DNA of 64,000 nt from Terriglobales bacterium (GCA_025462725.1 JAOAPE010000008.1:124001-188000), one strand, 5' to 3'; shown: positions 7,995 through 17,811, numbered from the stretch's first letter. Notes: generated by a model from the letters alone, not told the origin. Translations and numbers: made by a program.

Positions 7995-9158
7995 GTGACA
8001 AGTAATCCCGTGACTATGCAAGCACCATCGTCTGCGCAAACAAAGCCATTAGTGTTCTTGGATCTGAAATCCCAATTTGCAGATATCAGAGATGACGTGC
8101 TCTCAGCCGTGCACAGGGTTTTAGAAAGCCAACATTTCATTCTGGGCAAAGAAGTAGAGGCTCTTGAAGAAGAAATAGCACAGTTAACCGCATCAACATT
8201 TGCGATTGGCTGTGCCTCGGGTTCCGATGCTTTGCTGCTTGCGTTGATGGCGCTTGGAGTTGGTCCTGGAAGTGAAGTGATCACCACACCTTTCACTTTT
8301 GTTGCCACGGCAGGCTCGATCGCGCGACTCCAGGCGAAGCCGGTATTTGTTGACATTGATCCTGAAACCTATGATCTCGACCTTGAACAGCTGGCTTCTG
8401 CAATAACTCCCAATACGAAAGCCATTATCCCCGTCCATCTATTTGGACTTCCGTCTGACATGTCTACAATCCTCACGATCGCTGCTGCTCAGAATGTGAC
8501 GGTGATTGAAGACGCCGCGCAAGCGATTGGCGCTCGCTTTCAAGGGCGTGCAGTAGGAAGTATCGGCGCAATGGGGTGCTTTAGTTTCTTCCCTTCGAAG
8601 AACCTGGGTGGAGCAGGAGATGGGGGAATGATAACGACTAGCGACCCTGACTTTGCAAAGCGACTAAAAATATTGAGGGTGCACGGGAGCATCCAAAAAT
8701 ATCATTACGAACTGCTCGGTATGAACAGCCGCTTAGACGCCCTGCAAGCGGCCATCCTGAGAGTGAAGTTGCAACGCTTAGAAGATTGGACCAGGCGCCG
8801 CCAGGGGAATGCAGATCGTTACCGAGCGTTCTTTGCCGAACTTGGGCTAGAGAACTGGATCACGGTTCCGGCGCACCCGGAAGATCGGACCCATGTTTAT
8901 AACCAGTTTGTAATTCGTATCCAAAGACGGGATGAGCTGCGGAGCTTTCTGCGGAAGGCCGGCATTCCTACGGAGATCTATTATCCGCTGCCGCTGCACC
9001 TGCAGCCAGCGTTCAGCTACTTAGGATACAAAAACGGAGAGCTTCCAAAGGCCGAAGCCGCCAGCCGGGAAGTATTGGCGCTTCCGATCTTCCCTGAGCT
9101 CACTTCCGATCAGCAGTGGATGGTTGTGGAACATATCAAACAATTCTTCGAGCAATAA
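7995..9158 (+). CDS. DegT/DnrJ/EryC1/StrS-family sugar aminotransferase (first copy)
   Basis: A 387-residue PLP enzyme starting at GTG 7995, with AGGAGA nine bases upstream. Fold type I signatures are visible: GCASGSDALLLAL near residue 75, VIEDAAQAIGA near 170 and the PLP-lysine segment SFFPSKNLGGAGDGG near 200. The family transfers an amino group from glutamate to a keto sugar nucleotide. Its neighbour at 9190 is a WbpB-WbpD-like fusion, so the likely job is 3-amination of a 3-keto-UDP-GlcNAcA-type intermediate, as WbpE/WlbC do. A second family member lies at 10834. The substrate assignment is from context only. Confidence 0.9.
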   Translation: MTSNPVTMQAPSSAQTKPLVFLDLKSQFADIRDDVLSAVHRVLESQHFILGKEVEALEEEIAQLTASTFAIGCASGSDALLLALMALGVGPGSEVITTPFTFVATAGSIARLQAKPVFVDIDPETYDLDLEQLASAITPNTKAIIPVHLFGLPSDMSTILTIAAAQNVTVIEDAAQAIGARFQGRAVGSIGAMGCFSFFPSKNLGGAGDGGMITTSDPDFAKRLKILRVHGSIQKYHYELLGMNSRLDALQAAILRVKLQRLEDWTRRRQGNADRYRAFFAELGLENWITVPAHPEDRTHVYNQFVIRIQRRDELRSFLRKAGIPTEIYYPLPLHLQPAFSYLGYKNGELPKAEAASREVLALPIFPELTSDQQWMVVEHIKQFFEQ

Positions 9159-9189
9159 ACCGATCAAAAAACGAAATCAAGGATCAACC

Positions 9190-10812
9190 ATGGAATCGAA
9201 CGCAAATATCGCAGTCGTAGGAGCAGGGTACTGGGGAAAAAACCTGGTTCGCAACTTTCACGAACTAGGAACCCTTCGCTGGGTGTGCGATCCCAGGCCG
9301 GAGATATTGAAGGGCGCTAAAGAGATGTACGGTGCGTGTATATCGCCCACTTTAGACGCAGTACTCCAAGATTCCGAAGTTCGTGGTGTCGCCATCGCTG
9401 CGCCGGCAGCGCAGCATTACGAACTCGCGAAAGAATGTCTGCTGCGCGGTAAAGACGTCTACGTAGAGAAGCCACTCGCGTTGCACGCTGACGAAGGCGA
9501 ACAGCTAGTCGAACTTGCGAACACGCAGGGACGCATTCTTATGGTGGGACACATTCTTGAGTACCACCCGGCGATTCTGGAATTAAAGCGACTCATCTTG
9601 CAAGGCGAACTAGGAAGAGTGCAGTACATCTACTCATCTCGATTGAATCTGGGAAAGCTTCGCACGGAAGAGAATATCTTGTGGAGCTTTGCTCCGCATG
9701 ACATTTCCGCCATCCTGTTTTTGCTGGATGAACTCCCGAATCGTGTTTCCACTCATGGCGGTAGTTACCTCAGCTCGCAGATTCCCGACACTACCTTGAC
9801 CACTTGCGATTTCAAGAGCGGAGTAAAGGCGCACATTTTCGTCAGCTGGCTGCACCCATTCAAGGAACAGAAGTTGGCGATTGTCGGTGGCAAGAAAATG
9901 GCGGTCTTTGACGATATGGAGAGAGATAGAAAATTGGTCCTCTACTCGCATCGAATCGACTGGATCGATCGGCAACCGGTTGCATACAAGGACGACGGCC
10001 AAGTTGTTCCACTGCCATCCGGGGAGCCACTGAGGAAAGAATGTGAGCATTTCTTGTCTTGCATCGAAACGCGAAATGCTCCCAGGACTTCCGGGCGCAG
10101 TGCAGTGCGCGTGCTTCAGGTGTTGGAGGCCTGCGAGCAATCACTCTTGCAAAAAGGTTCGCCTGTTCAAGTGGAGAAGCCCGCCCCTAAATATTACGCT
10201 CATCCGAGCGCGATCATCGACGAAGGTGCTGAGATCGGACCCGGCACGAAAGTCTGGCACTTCTCTCACATCATGTCAGGGGCAAAACTAGGGAGCAACT
10301 GCAACCTCGGACAAAATGTAGTCGTCAGTCCCGAATGTACTATCGGCAACAACGTAAAAATCCAGAACAATGTTTCCATCTACACTGGCGTGGAACTGGA
10401 GGACGACGTTTTCTGCGGACCTTCCATGGTCTTCACGAACGTCACAAACCCCCGCAGCCATGTTGTTCGAAAGCATGAATACAAGCGCACGTTAGTGCGT
10501 AGAGGCGCTTCCATCGGCGCGAATGCTACTGTGGTCTGCGGAGCGACTCTGGGCAGGTACTGTTTTATTGGTGCGGGCGCGGTTGTGACGCGCGACGTCC
10601 AGGATTATGCGTTGATGGTCGGAGTTCCTGCAGAACGCATAGGCTGGATGTGCTATTGCGGTGTTCGGCTCGAAGACACCGTCGAACCCACCGTCACATG
10701 CTCCGCCTGCTCAAAGTCTTATGCCATCATCGGTGAACAGTGCGTAGAAGCCATCCCTGCTTACACCGCGAACGGCTCACACAAAGGGCACCCCACCGTA
10801 GCCGCCGCTTAG
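9190..10812 (+). CDS. Fused sugar oxidoreductase (Gfo/Idh/MocA) and hexapeptide N-acetyltransferase
   Basis: The ATG at 9190 is chosen because AAGGA sits just upstream and the Rossmann motif VVGAGYWGKN follows nine residues later; an upstream start at 9124 would overlap the previous gene. Residues 1-325 form the oxidoreductase, with VYVEKPLALH as the EKP motif. About residues 340-505 are left-handed beta-helix hexapeptide repeats of the acetyltransferase type. The C-terminus has CYCG and CSAC pairs, a probable small zinc ribbon. Together these match the WbpB/WlbA and WbpD/WlbB steps of UDP-2,3-diacetamido-uronic acid synthesis joined in one chain, with the WbpE-like aminotransferase immediately upstream. 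A UDP-GlcNAc 6-dehydrogenase is not in the window. Confidence 0.88.
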   Translation: MESNANIAVVGAGYWGKNLVRNFHELGTLRWVCDPRPEILKGAKEMYGACISPTLDAVLQDSEVRGVAIAAPAAQHYELAKECLLRGKDVYVEKPLALHADEGEQLVELANTQGRILMVGHILEYHPAILELKRLILQGELGRVQYIYSSRLNLGKLRTEENILWSFAPHDISAILFLLDELPNRVSTHGGSYLSSQIPDTTLTTCDFKSGVKAHIFVSWLHPFKEQKLAIVGGKKMAVFDDMERDRKLVLYSHRIDWIDRQPVAYKDDGQVVPLPSGEPLRKECEHFLSCIETRNAPRTSGRSAVRVLQVLEACEQSLLQKGSPVQVEKPAPKYYAHPSAIIDEGAEIGPGTKVWHFSHIMSGAKLGSNCNLGQNVVVSPECTIGNNVKIQNNVSIYTGVELEDDVFCGPSMVFTNVTNPRSHVVRKHEYKRTLVRRGASIGANATVVCGATLGRYCFIGAGAVVTRDVQDYALMVGVPAERIGWMCYCGVRLEDTVEPTVTCSACSKSYAIIGEQCVEAIPAYTANGSHKGHPTVAAA

Positions 10813-10833
10813 CATTCTCGCAAAGAACTTCCA

Positions 10834-12015
10834 ATGAATGACAATTACATAGCGTTTCATCGTCCTTCTGTCGGCTTGGAGGAGGAGGAAGCAGTCAAGC
10901 AAGTTCTTGCCTCAAAATGGTTGACCACTGGGCCTGTCGCCCGGCGATTCGAGCAAGAGTTTGCTTCGTATATCGGGTGCCGTCATGCCATCGCAGTAAA
11001 TTCAGCCACAGCCGCGCTTCAACTCGCTTTCGATGCGATTGGTCTCTCGCCGAAGGATGAGGTCTTGGTCCCTTCTTACACCTTCACTGCTTCGGCGGCG
11101 GTCATCACTCACTTTGGCGCCCAACCGATTTTGTGTGACAGCGTGCCAGGGGGGTTCAACATCGACATCAAGGACGCTGAGAAGCGTGTCTCAGAAAGGA
11201 CTCGCGCAATACTTCCAGTACACATCGCAGGTGAACCTTGTGAGATGGAAGACATCCATCGATTCGCGAAGAAGTTCAATCTGCACGTCGTCGAAGATGC
11301 TGCGCATGCACTCCCATCTGGATACAAAGGAAATCGTATTGGCACGACTTCAGCACTAACAGCCTTTAGCTTTTATGCAACCAAAACGATCACGACCGGC
11401 GAAGGTGGAATGCTGACAACCGACAATGACGAGTACGCCGAGCGTGCTTGCTCCATGCGGCTTCATGGGATCAGCGGCGATGCTTGGAAGAGATACGCCA
11501 AAGAAGGCTCCTGGTATTACGAGGTCCTCGATGCCGGATACAAATTGAACATGTGTGACCTTCTCGCCTCAATTGGAGCTGCTCAGCTAAGAAAGTGCGA
11601 TAGCTTCCACGAACGAAGAAGTGCTATTGCCGCCAAGTATCGCGCTGCTTTCGAAGGGATGGATGAGCTTGAGAATCCGCCAGCGACCGCAAACGACATT
11701 CAGCATGGATGGCATCTGTTCATCCTGCGTATCTGCCGTTACGCATTGAGGGTAGATCGTGCAACGTTTATAGATGAACTGAGGCAAATGGGTATTGGGA
11801 CCAGCGTTCACTTCATCCCCTTACATCTGCATCCTTACTACCGAGACCGATACGGCTATGTTGAGGGCGATTTCCCGAATGCCGAAGACGCCTATTCAAG
11901 ATGCATTTCATTGCCGATTTATCCCGACATGAATGAATTTGAGGTAGGGCGGGTAATCAATGCCGTGAAGAAGGTTGTTCAGCTAAATCGCAAGTCGGCG
12001 CTCATTGCAGCGTGA
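10834..12015 (+). CDS. DegT/DnrJ/EryC1/StrS-family sugar aminotransferase (second copy)
   Basis: A 393-residue PLP enzyme. It shows AVNSATAALQLAFDAIGL near residue 55, VVEDAAHALPS near 155 and the PLP-lysine segment SFYATKTITTGEGG near 180. It is clearly divergent from the copy at 7995, so the two probably act on different keto sugars. One economical reading is that this copy 4-aminates the product of the CapD-like dehydratase, as PglE-type enzymes do, to give a bacillosamine- or viosamine-like residue. It is followed closely by a PglC-like initiating transferase, which fits. Substrate choice is inferred. Confidence 0.9.
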   Translation: MNDNYIAFHRPSVGLEEEEAVKQVLASKWLTTGPVARRFEQEFASYIGCRHAIAVNSATAALQLAFDAIGLSPKDEVLVPSYTFTASAAVITHFGAQPILCDSVPGGFNIDIKDAEKRVSERTRAILPVHIAGEPCEMEDIHRFAKKFNLHVVEDAAHALPSGYKGNRIGTTSALTAFSFYATKTITTGEGGMLTTDNDEYAERACSMRLHGISGDAWKRYAKEGSWYYEVLDAGYKLNMCDLLASIGAAQLRKCDSFHERRSAIAAKYRAAFEGMDELENPPATANDIQHGWHLFILRICRYALRVDRATFIDELRQMGIGTSVHFIPLHLHPYYRDRYGYVEGDFPNAEDAYSRCISLPIYPDMNEFEVGRVINAVKKVVQLNRKSALIAA

Positions 12016-12033
12016 ATACAGTACTTGAATAGC

Positions 12034-12714
12034 ATGAGTACTCAGGTTCAAAGCGGCGAGCTTCGCGGAGCGGGAGATTCATTTACTGAAAATGTAAGCC
12101 CTTGGCTCAACTCCCCTGCAAAACGTGCGTTCGACGTCTTTTCTTCTATTCTCATTCTCCTTGCTGTGCTCCCCATCCTGTTCCTTTGCGCAGTCGCGAT
12201 AAAACTGGATTCTGCGGGCCCGGCATTATTTCGCCAGACGAGAGTTGGCAAGGACGGTAAGACTTTCGAGATCATCAAGCTAAGAACAATGGTGCATCAG
12301 GGCGATAAGGGCCCGAGTCTTACGAGAACCGGAGATAAAAGGATTACTGCCATCGGCAGGATTCTGCGGCTACTCAAGGTAGATGAGGCTCCGCAGCTCT
12401 GGAATGTTATCCGCGGAGATATGTCAATGGTTGGGCCGCGCCCCGACTTGCCTGAATATATCTCAGCGCTACGAAGTGATCGCATGTCCGTTCTCGCGTT
12501 GCGACCGGGATTGACCAGTCCGGCCAGCCTCAAGTTCAGAAATGAAGAGGACACTTTATCTCAAGTCCCAGCTGACGAGCTGCGTGCCTTTTATACCAAC
12601 GTTGTTCTTCCGGAAAAGATCAGAATTGATCTGGAATACGCGGAGCATGCAACGCTCTTCAGCGATCTTCAAGTCATCGTATCCACTGCCTTGATTCCTC
12701 TTCGGCTTGCATGA
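12034..12714 (+). CDS. PglC-like initiating phosphoglycosyl transferase
   Basis: 226 residues from the ATG at 12034 (a TTG at 12025 is also in frame). One membrane-embedded helix (about residues 30-55, FDVFSSILILLAVLPILFL) precedes the small cytoplasmic catalytic domain, with KLDSAGPALFRQTRVGKDGK, KLRTMV and KVDEAPQLWNVIRGDMSMVG followed by PRPDLPE. This is the short monotopic type without WbaP's N-terminal domains. It transfers a sugar phosphate from a nucleotide sugar to undecaprenyl phosphate, starting the repeat unit. Since the WbaP-type gene at 1640-2850 is wrecked, this is the only intact initiating enzyme visible. Its TGA overlaps the next ATG. Confidence 0.92.
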   Translation: MSTQVQSGELRGAGDSFTENVSPWLNSPAKRAFDVFSSILILLAVLPILFLCAVAIKLDSAGPALFRQTRVGKDGKTFEIIKLRTMVHQGDKGPSLTRTGDKRITAIGRILRLLKVDEAPQLWNVIRGDMSMVGPRPDLPEYISALRSDRMSVLALRPGLTSPASLKFRNEEDTLSQVPADELRAFYTNVVLPEKIRIDLEYAEHATLFSDLQVIVSTALIPLRLA

Positions 12715-13985
12715 GCAATATGAGAGTTCTTTATATCTCACCGTATTATCCGCCTGAGGTTGGAGCGCCTCAGACTCGCATCCATGAACAAGCTGCGATG
12801 ATGGCCCAGAGTGGCCATGAAGTCTCGGTACTAACCACGTTTCCGAATTACCCATCCGGCGTTGTTCCCGATCGTTGGAGGCGAATGTGGTTTTGGAACG
12901 GGACGGAAGATGCCGTGGATATTTACCGGTTCTGGACCTTTGTCACGCCGAATTCCGGCTTTTTCAAAAGGATTCTCAGCCAGTTATCATTCGCCATCTT
13001 TGGCTGCATCGCAGGCTTTCGCATTCCCAAGTTTGACATCATGGTTGTGGAATCACCTCCATTGTTCACGGGCATAACAGCGAACTTCCTGCGAGTTTTC
13101 AGAGGTGCCCCCTACATCTTCCACGTTTCCGATCTTTGGCCTGAAACCGCAGTGCAACTTGGGGTCTTGAGAAGTCCCTGGCTGATCAGGTGCGCGAGAG
13201 CAATGGAGCTTTATTTCTACAAGCGAGCGTCGATGGTAGTCACTGTCACTGAGGGAATCCGGAAAGCGATCGCTCGGGATGTCGGCTGCGCCCGCGTAGT
13301 ACTGTTTCGAAATGCGGTGAATACAGAGTTCTTCTGTCCGCAGCCAGCCCCCACAAACATCAAGACTGCATTTGGAATACCAGAAGACCGCTTTCTCGTT
13401 TTGTACACAGGCACAATCGGGCTCAGTCAGAATCTCGACGCGGCCATTGATGCTGCGGCACTCTTCCAACAGAAAAATGGCAGTAAGGTGCATTTTCTTT
13501 TCGTGGGTTCAGGAGCGGATAAAAAGCAGTTGCAATCCAAGGTTGCGGCATTGAACTTGGAAAACGTTACCTTTGGGGCGCCCGTTTCAAAAACCAAGAT
13601 GCCCGCATTATTGGCCGCTGCTGACTGTGTTCTCGTACCGCTCAAGAACATTGCAATTTTTGAAGCGGCGCTGCCAACAAAGCTCTTTGAGGCCATGTCG
13701 TGCGCAAGGCCAGTTGTGCTGGCGGCGAATGGGGAAGCGGAAGCACTCGTGCGCGAAGCCAATTCTGGGATTTGCGCAAATCCAGGCGACCCAAAGAGCA
13801 TTCATGATGCCATCGAGGAGATCAAACAAGACCCGGGTGAGGCCACCAGAAAAGGCCAGCGTGGCCGAGCGTACATGCTCTCCAGGTTTCGTCGCGAAAA
13901 CAGGGTCATTGATCTTCTCGCCTTGATGCAGCAGTGCATGCCAGTCGCTAGTACACCTCCCGAAACGTTGGTCAAGGCGGCGTGA
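12711..13985 (+). CDS. Glycosyltransferase family 4 (WbuB-like)
   Basis: A 424-residue GT-B enzyme, starting in an ATGA overlap with the previous gene. The N-terminus LYISPYYPPEVGAPQTRIHE and the segment FPNYPSG are typical of WbuB-like transferases that add amino sugars to lipid-linked repeat units. The nucleotide-binding half has LVLYTGTIGLSQNLD near residue 225 and ALPTKLFEAMSCARPVV near 320, which carries the usual E-x7-E region. It acts at the cytoplasmic face of the membrane. The exact donor is not readable. Confidence 0.88.
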   Translation: MSNMRVLYISPYYPPEVGAPQTRIHEQAAMMAQSGHEVSVLTTFPNYPSGVVPDRWRRMWFWNGTEDAVDIYRFWTFVTPNSGFFKRILSQLSFAIFGCIAGFRIPKFDIMVVESPPLFTGITANFLRVFRGAPYIFHVSDLWPETAVQLGVLRSPWLIRCARAMELYFYKRASMVVTVTEGIRKAIARDVGCARVVLFRNAVNTEFFCPQPAPTNIKTAFGIPEDRFLVLYTGTIGLSQNLDAAIDAAALFQQKNGSKVHFLFVGSGADKKQLQSKVAALNLENVTFGAPVSKTKMPALLAAADCVLVPLKNIAIFEAALPTKLFEAMSCARPVVLAANGEAEALVREANSGICANPGDPKSIHDAIEEIKQDPGEATRKGQRGRAYMLSRFRRENRVIDLLALMQQCMPVASTPPETLVKAA

Positions 13986-15118
13986 GAGTCGTTACCATCG
14001 TCGGCGCGAGGCCGCAATTCATCAAAGCAGCTGCAGTGTCGCGGGCACTCGAAGCTGTCCCCGAGATCACTGAAGTGATGATCCACACCGGGCAGCACTA
14101 TGACTCAGCGATGTCTGACGTTTTCTTCCAAGAGTTAGGTCTTCGCCTGCCTGCCTACAACCTCGGCGTGGGATCAGGCGCGCATGGAATGCAGACCGGG
14201 CGAATGCTCGAACAGATTGAGAAAGTTCTTCAGAAAGAAGAACCCGACTACGTACTGGTATATGGCGATACAAATTCCACATTAGCCGGAGCTCTGGCGG
14301 CGGCAAAGTTGCATATTCCTGTGGCGCACGTTGAAGCTGGTCTGCGCTCCTTCGACCGGCAAATGCCCGAGGAGTTAAACCGCGTAGTCACGGACCATCT
14401 TTCTGCCATATTGTTTGCCCCGACTAATGCGGCTATTGAGAATCTCCGGAAGGAAGGTATCCCCGAGTTGGCGATCTTCCAAGTTGGTGACGTAATGTAT
14501 GACGCGCTTCGGTACTTCCGTACCAAAGCTCAAGAAAGAAGCCGGATACTAAGCACACTCGATTTCGAAGCCGGGCGGTACATCGTTGCCACTATTCATC
14601 GAGCTGAGAACACTGACGACACTTCACGTCTTGAAACTATTGTGCAGGCGCTAGCGCTGCTCAGCGCAGAAATTTCCGTCGTTTTGCCGCTCCATCCGAG
14701 AACACGGAAAATCCTTGCCTGCGGGAATCTCATTGAGGAACTGCCCACCTCCATGCGGGTGATCGAGCCTTTGGGATACTTGGACATGTTGATGTTGGAA
14801 GCCAACGCTCGGATGATCACGACCGACTCTGGCGGAGTCCAAAAGGAAGCGTTCTTCAATGGCGTCCCCTGTGTGACATTGCGCGACTCAACGGAGTGGA
14901 TTGAGCTTCTAGATTCTGGTTGGAACGTTCTCGCGCCCCCAACGGACGTGGGTTCGCTCATGACGGCGTTCAGGCAAGCTCTCGAAAGCACGCCCGGAAG
15001 TGATGCGAATCTTTACGGCAATGGAGATGCTGGACACAGGATTGCTGAGATCCTGCTCCGCAAGATCAACCAAGTTCAAGAACCAGAAATGCACACGGCA
15101 GTGACATGTCCCGAATAG
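13982..15118 (+). CDS. Non-hydrolysing UDP-N-acetylglucosamine 2-epimerase (WecB/WbpI-like)
   Basis: A 378-residue protein starting with a GTG that overlaps the preceding stop (GTGA). It shows VGARPQFIKAAAVSRAL at the N-terminus, HTGQHYD, GDTNSTLAGALAA with HVEAGLRSFDRQMPEE, TIHRAENTDD and TTDSGGVQKEA, the full set expected for the family. It interconverts UDP-GlcNAc and UDP-ManNAc, or the 2,3-diacetamido-uronic acid forms as WbpI does. With the WbpB/D/E-like genes upstream, a UDP-ManNAc(3NAc)A-like precursor is possible. Confidence 0.93.
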   Translation: MRVVTIVGARPQFIKAAAVSRALEAVPEITEVMIHTGQHYDSAMSDVFFQELGLRLPAYNLGVGSGAHGMQTGRMLEQIEKVLQKEEPDYVLVYGDTNSTLAGALAAAKLHIPVAHVEAGLRSFDRQMPEELNRVVTDHLSAILFAPTNAAIENLRKEGIPELAIFQVGDVMYDALRYFRTKAQERSRILSTLDFEAGRYIVATIHRAENTDDTSRLETIVQALALLSAEISVVLPLHPRTRKILACGNLIEELPTSMRVIEPLGYLDMLMLEANARMITTDSGGVQKEAFFNGVPCVTLRDSTEWIELLDSGWNVLAPPTDVGSLMTAFRQALESTPGSDANLYGNGDAGHRIAEILLRKINQVQEPEMHTAVTCPE

Positions 15119-16287
15119 TTCATCTCACTTCCGTCCACGTAGCATGGGATAACCGGATTTTCGATCGCGAGTGCAAGTCGCTTGCTTCACAGGGACACGA
15201 GGTGACACTGATAGTCCCTCATGAGCAGGACGAGATACGCGAAAATGTTCAAATCCGGGCTGTTGCTAAGGCGCCGAGCCGTGGTCAGCGGCTTCTCAAG
15301 GTTGTTCCGGCAATCTACAAGGCAGCAATACAGGAAAATGCAGACCTCTACCAATTTCACGATCCGGAACTGATTCCCGTTGGATTGATGCTGCGCCGTA
15401 AAGGCAAGAATGTCATTTACGATGTTCACGAGGATTACCCGAGCACGATTCGGCATTCCGCTTGGCTTCCGCGTGGGCTGAAAAAACTTACCTCGAAATG
15501 TTTCGCGCGCTTCGAACGTGGAGCTTCGAAACAATTCTCCGGTCTCATCGGCGCAAATTATGAAATAACCTCGCGAATCTCCGAATTAAATCCTCTGACC
15601 GTCAACATTGGGAATTACCCAAACATTGCCGACTTTCCTCGTGCACCGAGCTTTGATCCCGCCCGGTTTGCAGCGGGAAAGCTTGTCCATTTTGGCGGTG
15701 TGAGTTCCAGAACCTGCACTAGGGTGGTCATCGAAGCCATTGGGCTGCTACCTCACAATATGGGAGCAACTTTGCGGTTGGGTGGAGGCGTTTCATCGCA
15801 GGCATTGCTTAAGCAGGTGAGCGGACTGCCAGGGTGGCACCGGGTCTCATTTCAGAATCTCAGACTAGACGAGATGCTCTCCGCACTGTTGAGCGCGAGT
15901 ATAGGGCTTGTTCTATTCAGCCCTGAGCCCAATCACTACGGAGTGGGTTCTAACCGTTTCTACGAAGCATTGGCGGCAGGCTTGCCGGTCATCACTTCTG
16001 ATTTTCCAAACTGGAAAAAACTTGTCAATTCGATTGGGTGTGGGATAGCCGTGGACTCCACCTCCCCTCAAGCTGTGGCAGATGCTATCTCCTTTCTCTT
16101 GACGCATCCGGATGAAGCAGCGGAAATGGGTCGCCGCGGATATGAGATGGCTTTGAACGAGTTCAATTGGGAAAAAGAAAGCAGAAAGTTACACCAGTTC
16201 TACTCCAATATTCTCGGACCAGAAGAATCACTGGCTGAGGTCGAGCCAAAACTCGCTCCAGTATGCAAACTCAGGACGGCTTCATAG
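15106..16287 (+). CDS. Glycosyltransferase (GT4-like)
   Basis: A 393-residue protein that begins 13 bp before the previous gene ends. The N-terminus IVHLTSVHVAWDNRIFDREC with LASQGHEVTLIVP is typical of GT-B transferases in capsule loci. FHDPELIPVGLMLRRKGKNV and YDVHEDYPS follow. The C-terminal half has GVGSNRFYEALAAGLPVITS near residue 280, corresponding to the donor-binding loop. The interdomain segment is shorter than in many GT4 enzymes. It should add one residue of the repeat unit on the cytoplasmic side. Confidence 0.85.
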   Translation: MSRIVHLTSVHVAWDNRIFDRECKSLASQGHEVTLIVPHEQDEIRENVQIRAVAKAPSRGQRLLKVVPAIYKAAIQENADLYQFHDPELIPVGLMLRRKGKNVIYDVHEDYPSTIRHSAWLPRGLKKLTSKCFARFERGASKQFSGLIGANYEITSRISELNPLTVNIGNYPNIADFPRAPSFDPARFAAGKLVHFGGVSSRTCTRVVIEAIGLLPHNMGATLRLGGGVSSQALLKQVSGLPGWHRVSFQNLRLDEMLSALLSASIGLVLFSPEPNHYGVGSNRFYEALAAGLPVITSDFPNWKKLVNSIGCGIAVDSTSPQAVADAISFLLTHPDEAAEMGRRGYEMALNEFNWEKESRKLHQFYSNILGPEESLAEVEPKLAPVCKLRTAS

Positions 16288-16288
16288 A

Positions 16289-17809
16289 ATGAGAATTGCA
16301 CTTGAATTGATTCCGGATCACTCTCCTGTACATCGGAGTCGCATGGAGTATGCCTTTCGGCTCTTCTGTGCGGTTTATGGACACGATCCTATTCTCGATA
16401 CAAACGTCACGAGCGCAGACTGTCGAATTACGTATTGTGAAAAGGGCAGAGCTTCTCACAGTGAAAAGATTCTTCGCTTGAGGAATTCCTATATTGCGCG
16501 CTCTCCGGAACTGCCGGCCCCTGAACCTCTTCTATTCCAACAGCATGGTGCAACAACATTTCTTTTTCATGCCAAAGGTAGTGTCGAAGAGGTGGATTGG
16601 TTAGCGGAGATATTTGAGTGGACATCTTGCGCACACGAGTTCAACGTAAAGGAGAGAGACTCGGTAGGGCGTGTGCCTTTCAAGTCCACTTTGTTTGGCA
16701 GGTATGCAGTTGATGAGCGAGAACCCTATGCAGCGATTGCAATGTGGTTTCTGCAACGCGAGATCTGCAAGCGTGTTCCGCAGGAAAGCTTGAGGGCAAA
16801 ATCTCCCGAGCAATCAATCAAGCATTTCGTCGTCTGCACGCACGATGTTGACTTTGTCCCTTACGGATATTTTTCATCCCTCCACAGACTGACTAAAAAT
16901 GCGCTGATTTCGGCTACAAAGTCGCCATCCTGCGCACTCCAGATAATCTCTCGCGCCGCAAGATTTGCGGTAGGGCGCATCAACCCGTTGGATGGAATCG
17001 AACAGTTGGCGAGGGAAGAGCAAGAAATGGGAATCGGCTCTTCCTTCAACTTCATTGCAGCCAAAGCGCACCGACGAGATGCCAATTATCGGATCGAAGA
17101 TACCGCTGTACTCAAGCTTATCGCAGAACTGGAGGCTTTCGGTCGTGATACCGGCCTGCATGGTTCGTACACTAGTTTGGACAGGCTCGATGGACTCGCC
17201 GAGCAATTCCAAACTCTTCGGCGATTTGGATTCCACGCCACTGGTGGGCGCCAGCATTGGCTTCGGTTCACAATCGACAGATTGATTTCCGGTATCGAAC
17301 GAGCAGGCGCGCTTTTTGACACCTCAGTTGGCTGGCAAGACCGAATCGGATTTAGAGCCGGTGCCTGTTTCCCTTACCCTCCCTACAACTTTGTCGAAGA
17401 GCGGCCCGCAAGGTTTTTAGAGCTACCGATGATTGCAATGGATCAAGCACTCTCTCCTAGCGCTGAGGCAGCCACCGCTGAGGTTTCTGATCTACTGGTA
17501 AAAAGCCGCCATTACGGCTGGGGAGGTGTTTCGGTGTTGTGGCACCCGGCGAGCTTTGGTGGCGGGCAGTTGTCGGAAGGTATTGGAGAGGCGTTCTACA
17601 AGCTCGCGGGTTCTAGGACGCAACATCAAGAGACTTGGATTGCCTCAACTGAGCTACTCCGCAAAGTCAAAGATCGGTTCATTGCTGCCGGACTCTTCGC
17701 CAAGGATTGGGGAAGCAATCTTGACCCTATGGAAACAGAAGTTGGTTCTGTCGACGCGGAGTCAGCAGAACCCATTCGAAGTGGCACCGAAGCTCCTGTA
17801 GCGCCATAA
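16289..17809 (+). CDS. Polysaccharide deacetylase-like protein
   Basis: 506 residues, one base after the previous stop. The N-terminal third (to about 175) matches nothing I recognise firmly, and resembles the accessory domain (DUF7033-like) of capsule-locus deacetylases. The rest has NodB-like features in order: CTHDVDFVPYG near residue 183, LHGSYTS near 290, RQHWLRF near 322, FDTSVGWQDRIGFRAG near 345, followed by CFPYPPYN and LWHPASF near 418. There is no signal peptide, so it may act in the cytoplasm on lipid-linked sugars or be exported another way. Deacetylation of N-acetyl sugars is the family expectation. Confidence 0.72.
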   Translation: MRIALELIPDHSPVHRSRMEYAFRLFCAVYGHDPILDTNVTSADCRITYCEKGRASHSEKILRLRNSYIARSPELPAPEPLLFQQHGATTFLFHAKGSVEEVDWLAEIFEWTSCAHEFNVKERDSVGRVPFKSTLFGRYAVDEREPYAAIAMWFLQREICKRVPQESLRAKSPEQSIKHFVVCTHDVDFVPYGYFSSLHRLTKNALISATKSPSCALQIISRAARFAVGRINPLDGIEQLAREEQEMGIGSSFNFIAAKAHRRDANYRIEDTAVLKLIAELEAFGRDTGLHGSYTSLDRLDGLAEQFQTLRRFGFHATGGRQHWLRFTIDRLISGIERAGALFDTSVGWQDRIGFRAGACFPYPPYNFVEERPARFLELPMIAMDQALSPSAEAATAEVSDLLVKSRHYGWGGVSVLWHPASFGGGQLSEGIGEAFYKLAGSRTQHQETWIASTELLRKVKDRFIAAGLFAKDWGSNLDPMETEVGSVDAESAEPIRSGTEAPVAP

Positions 17810-17811
17810 CA

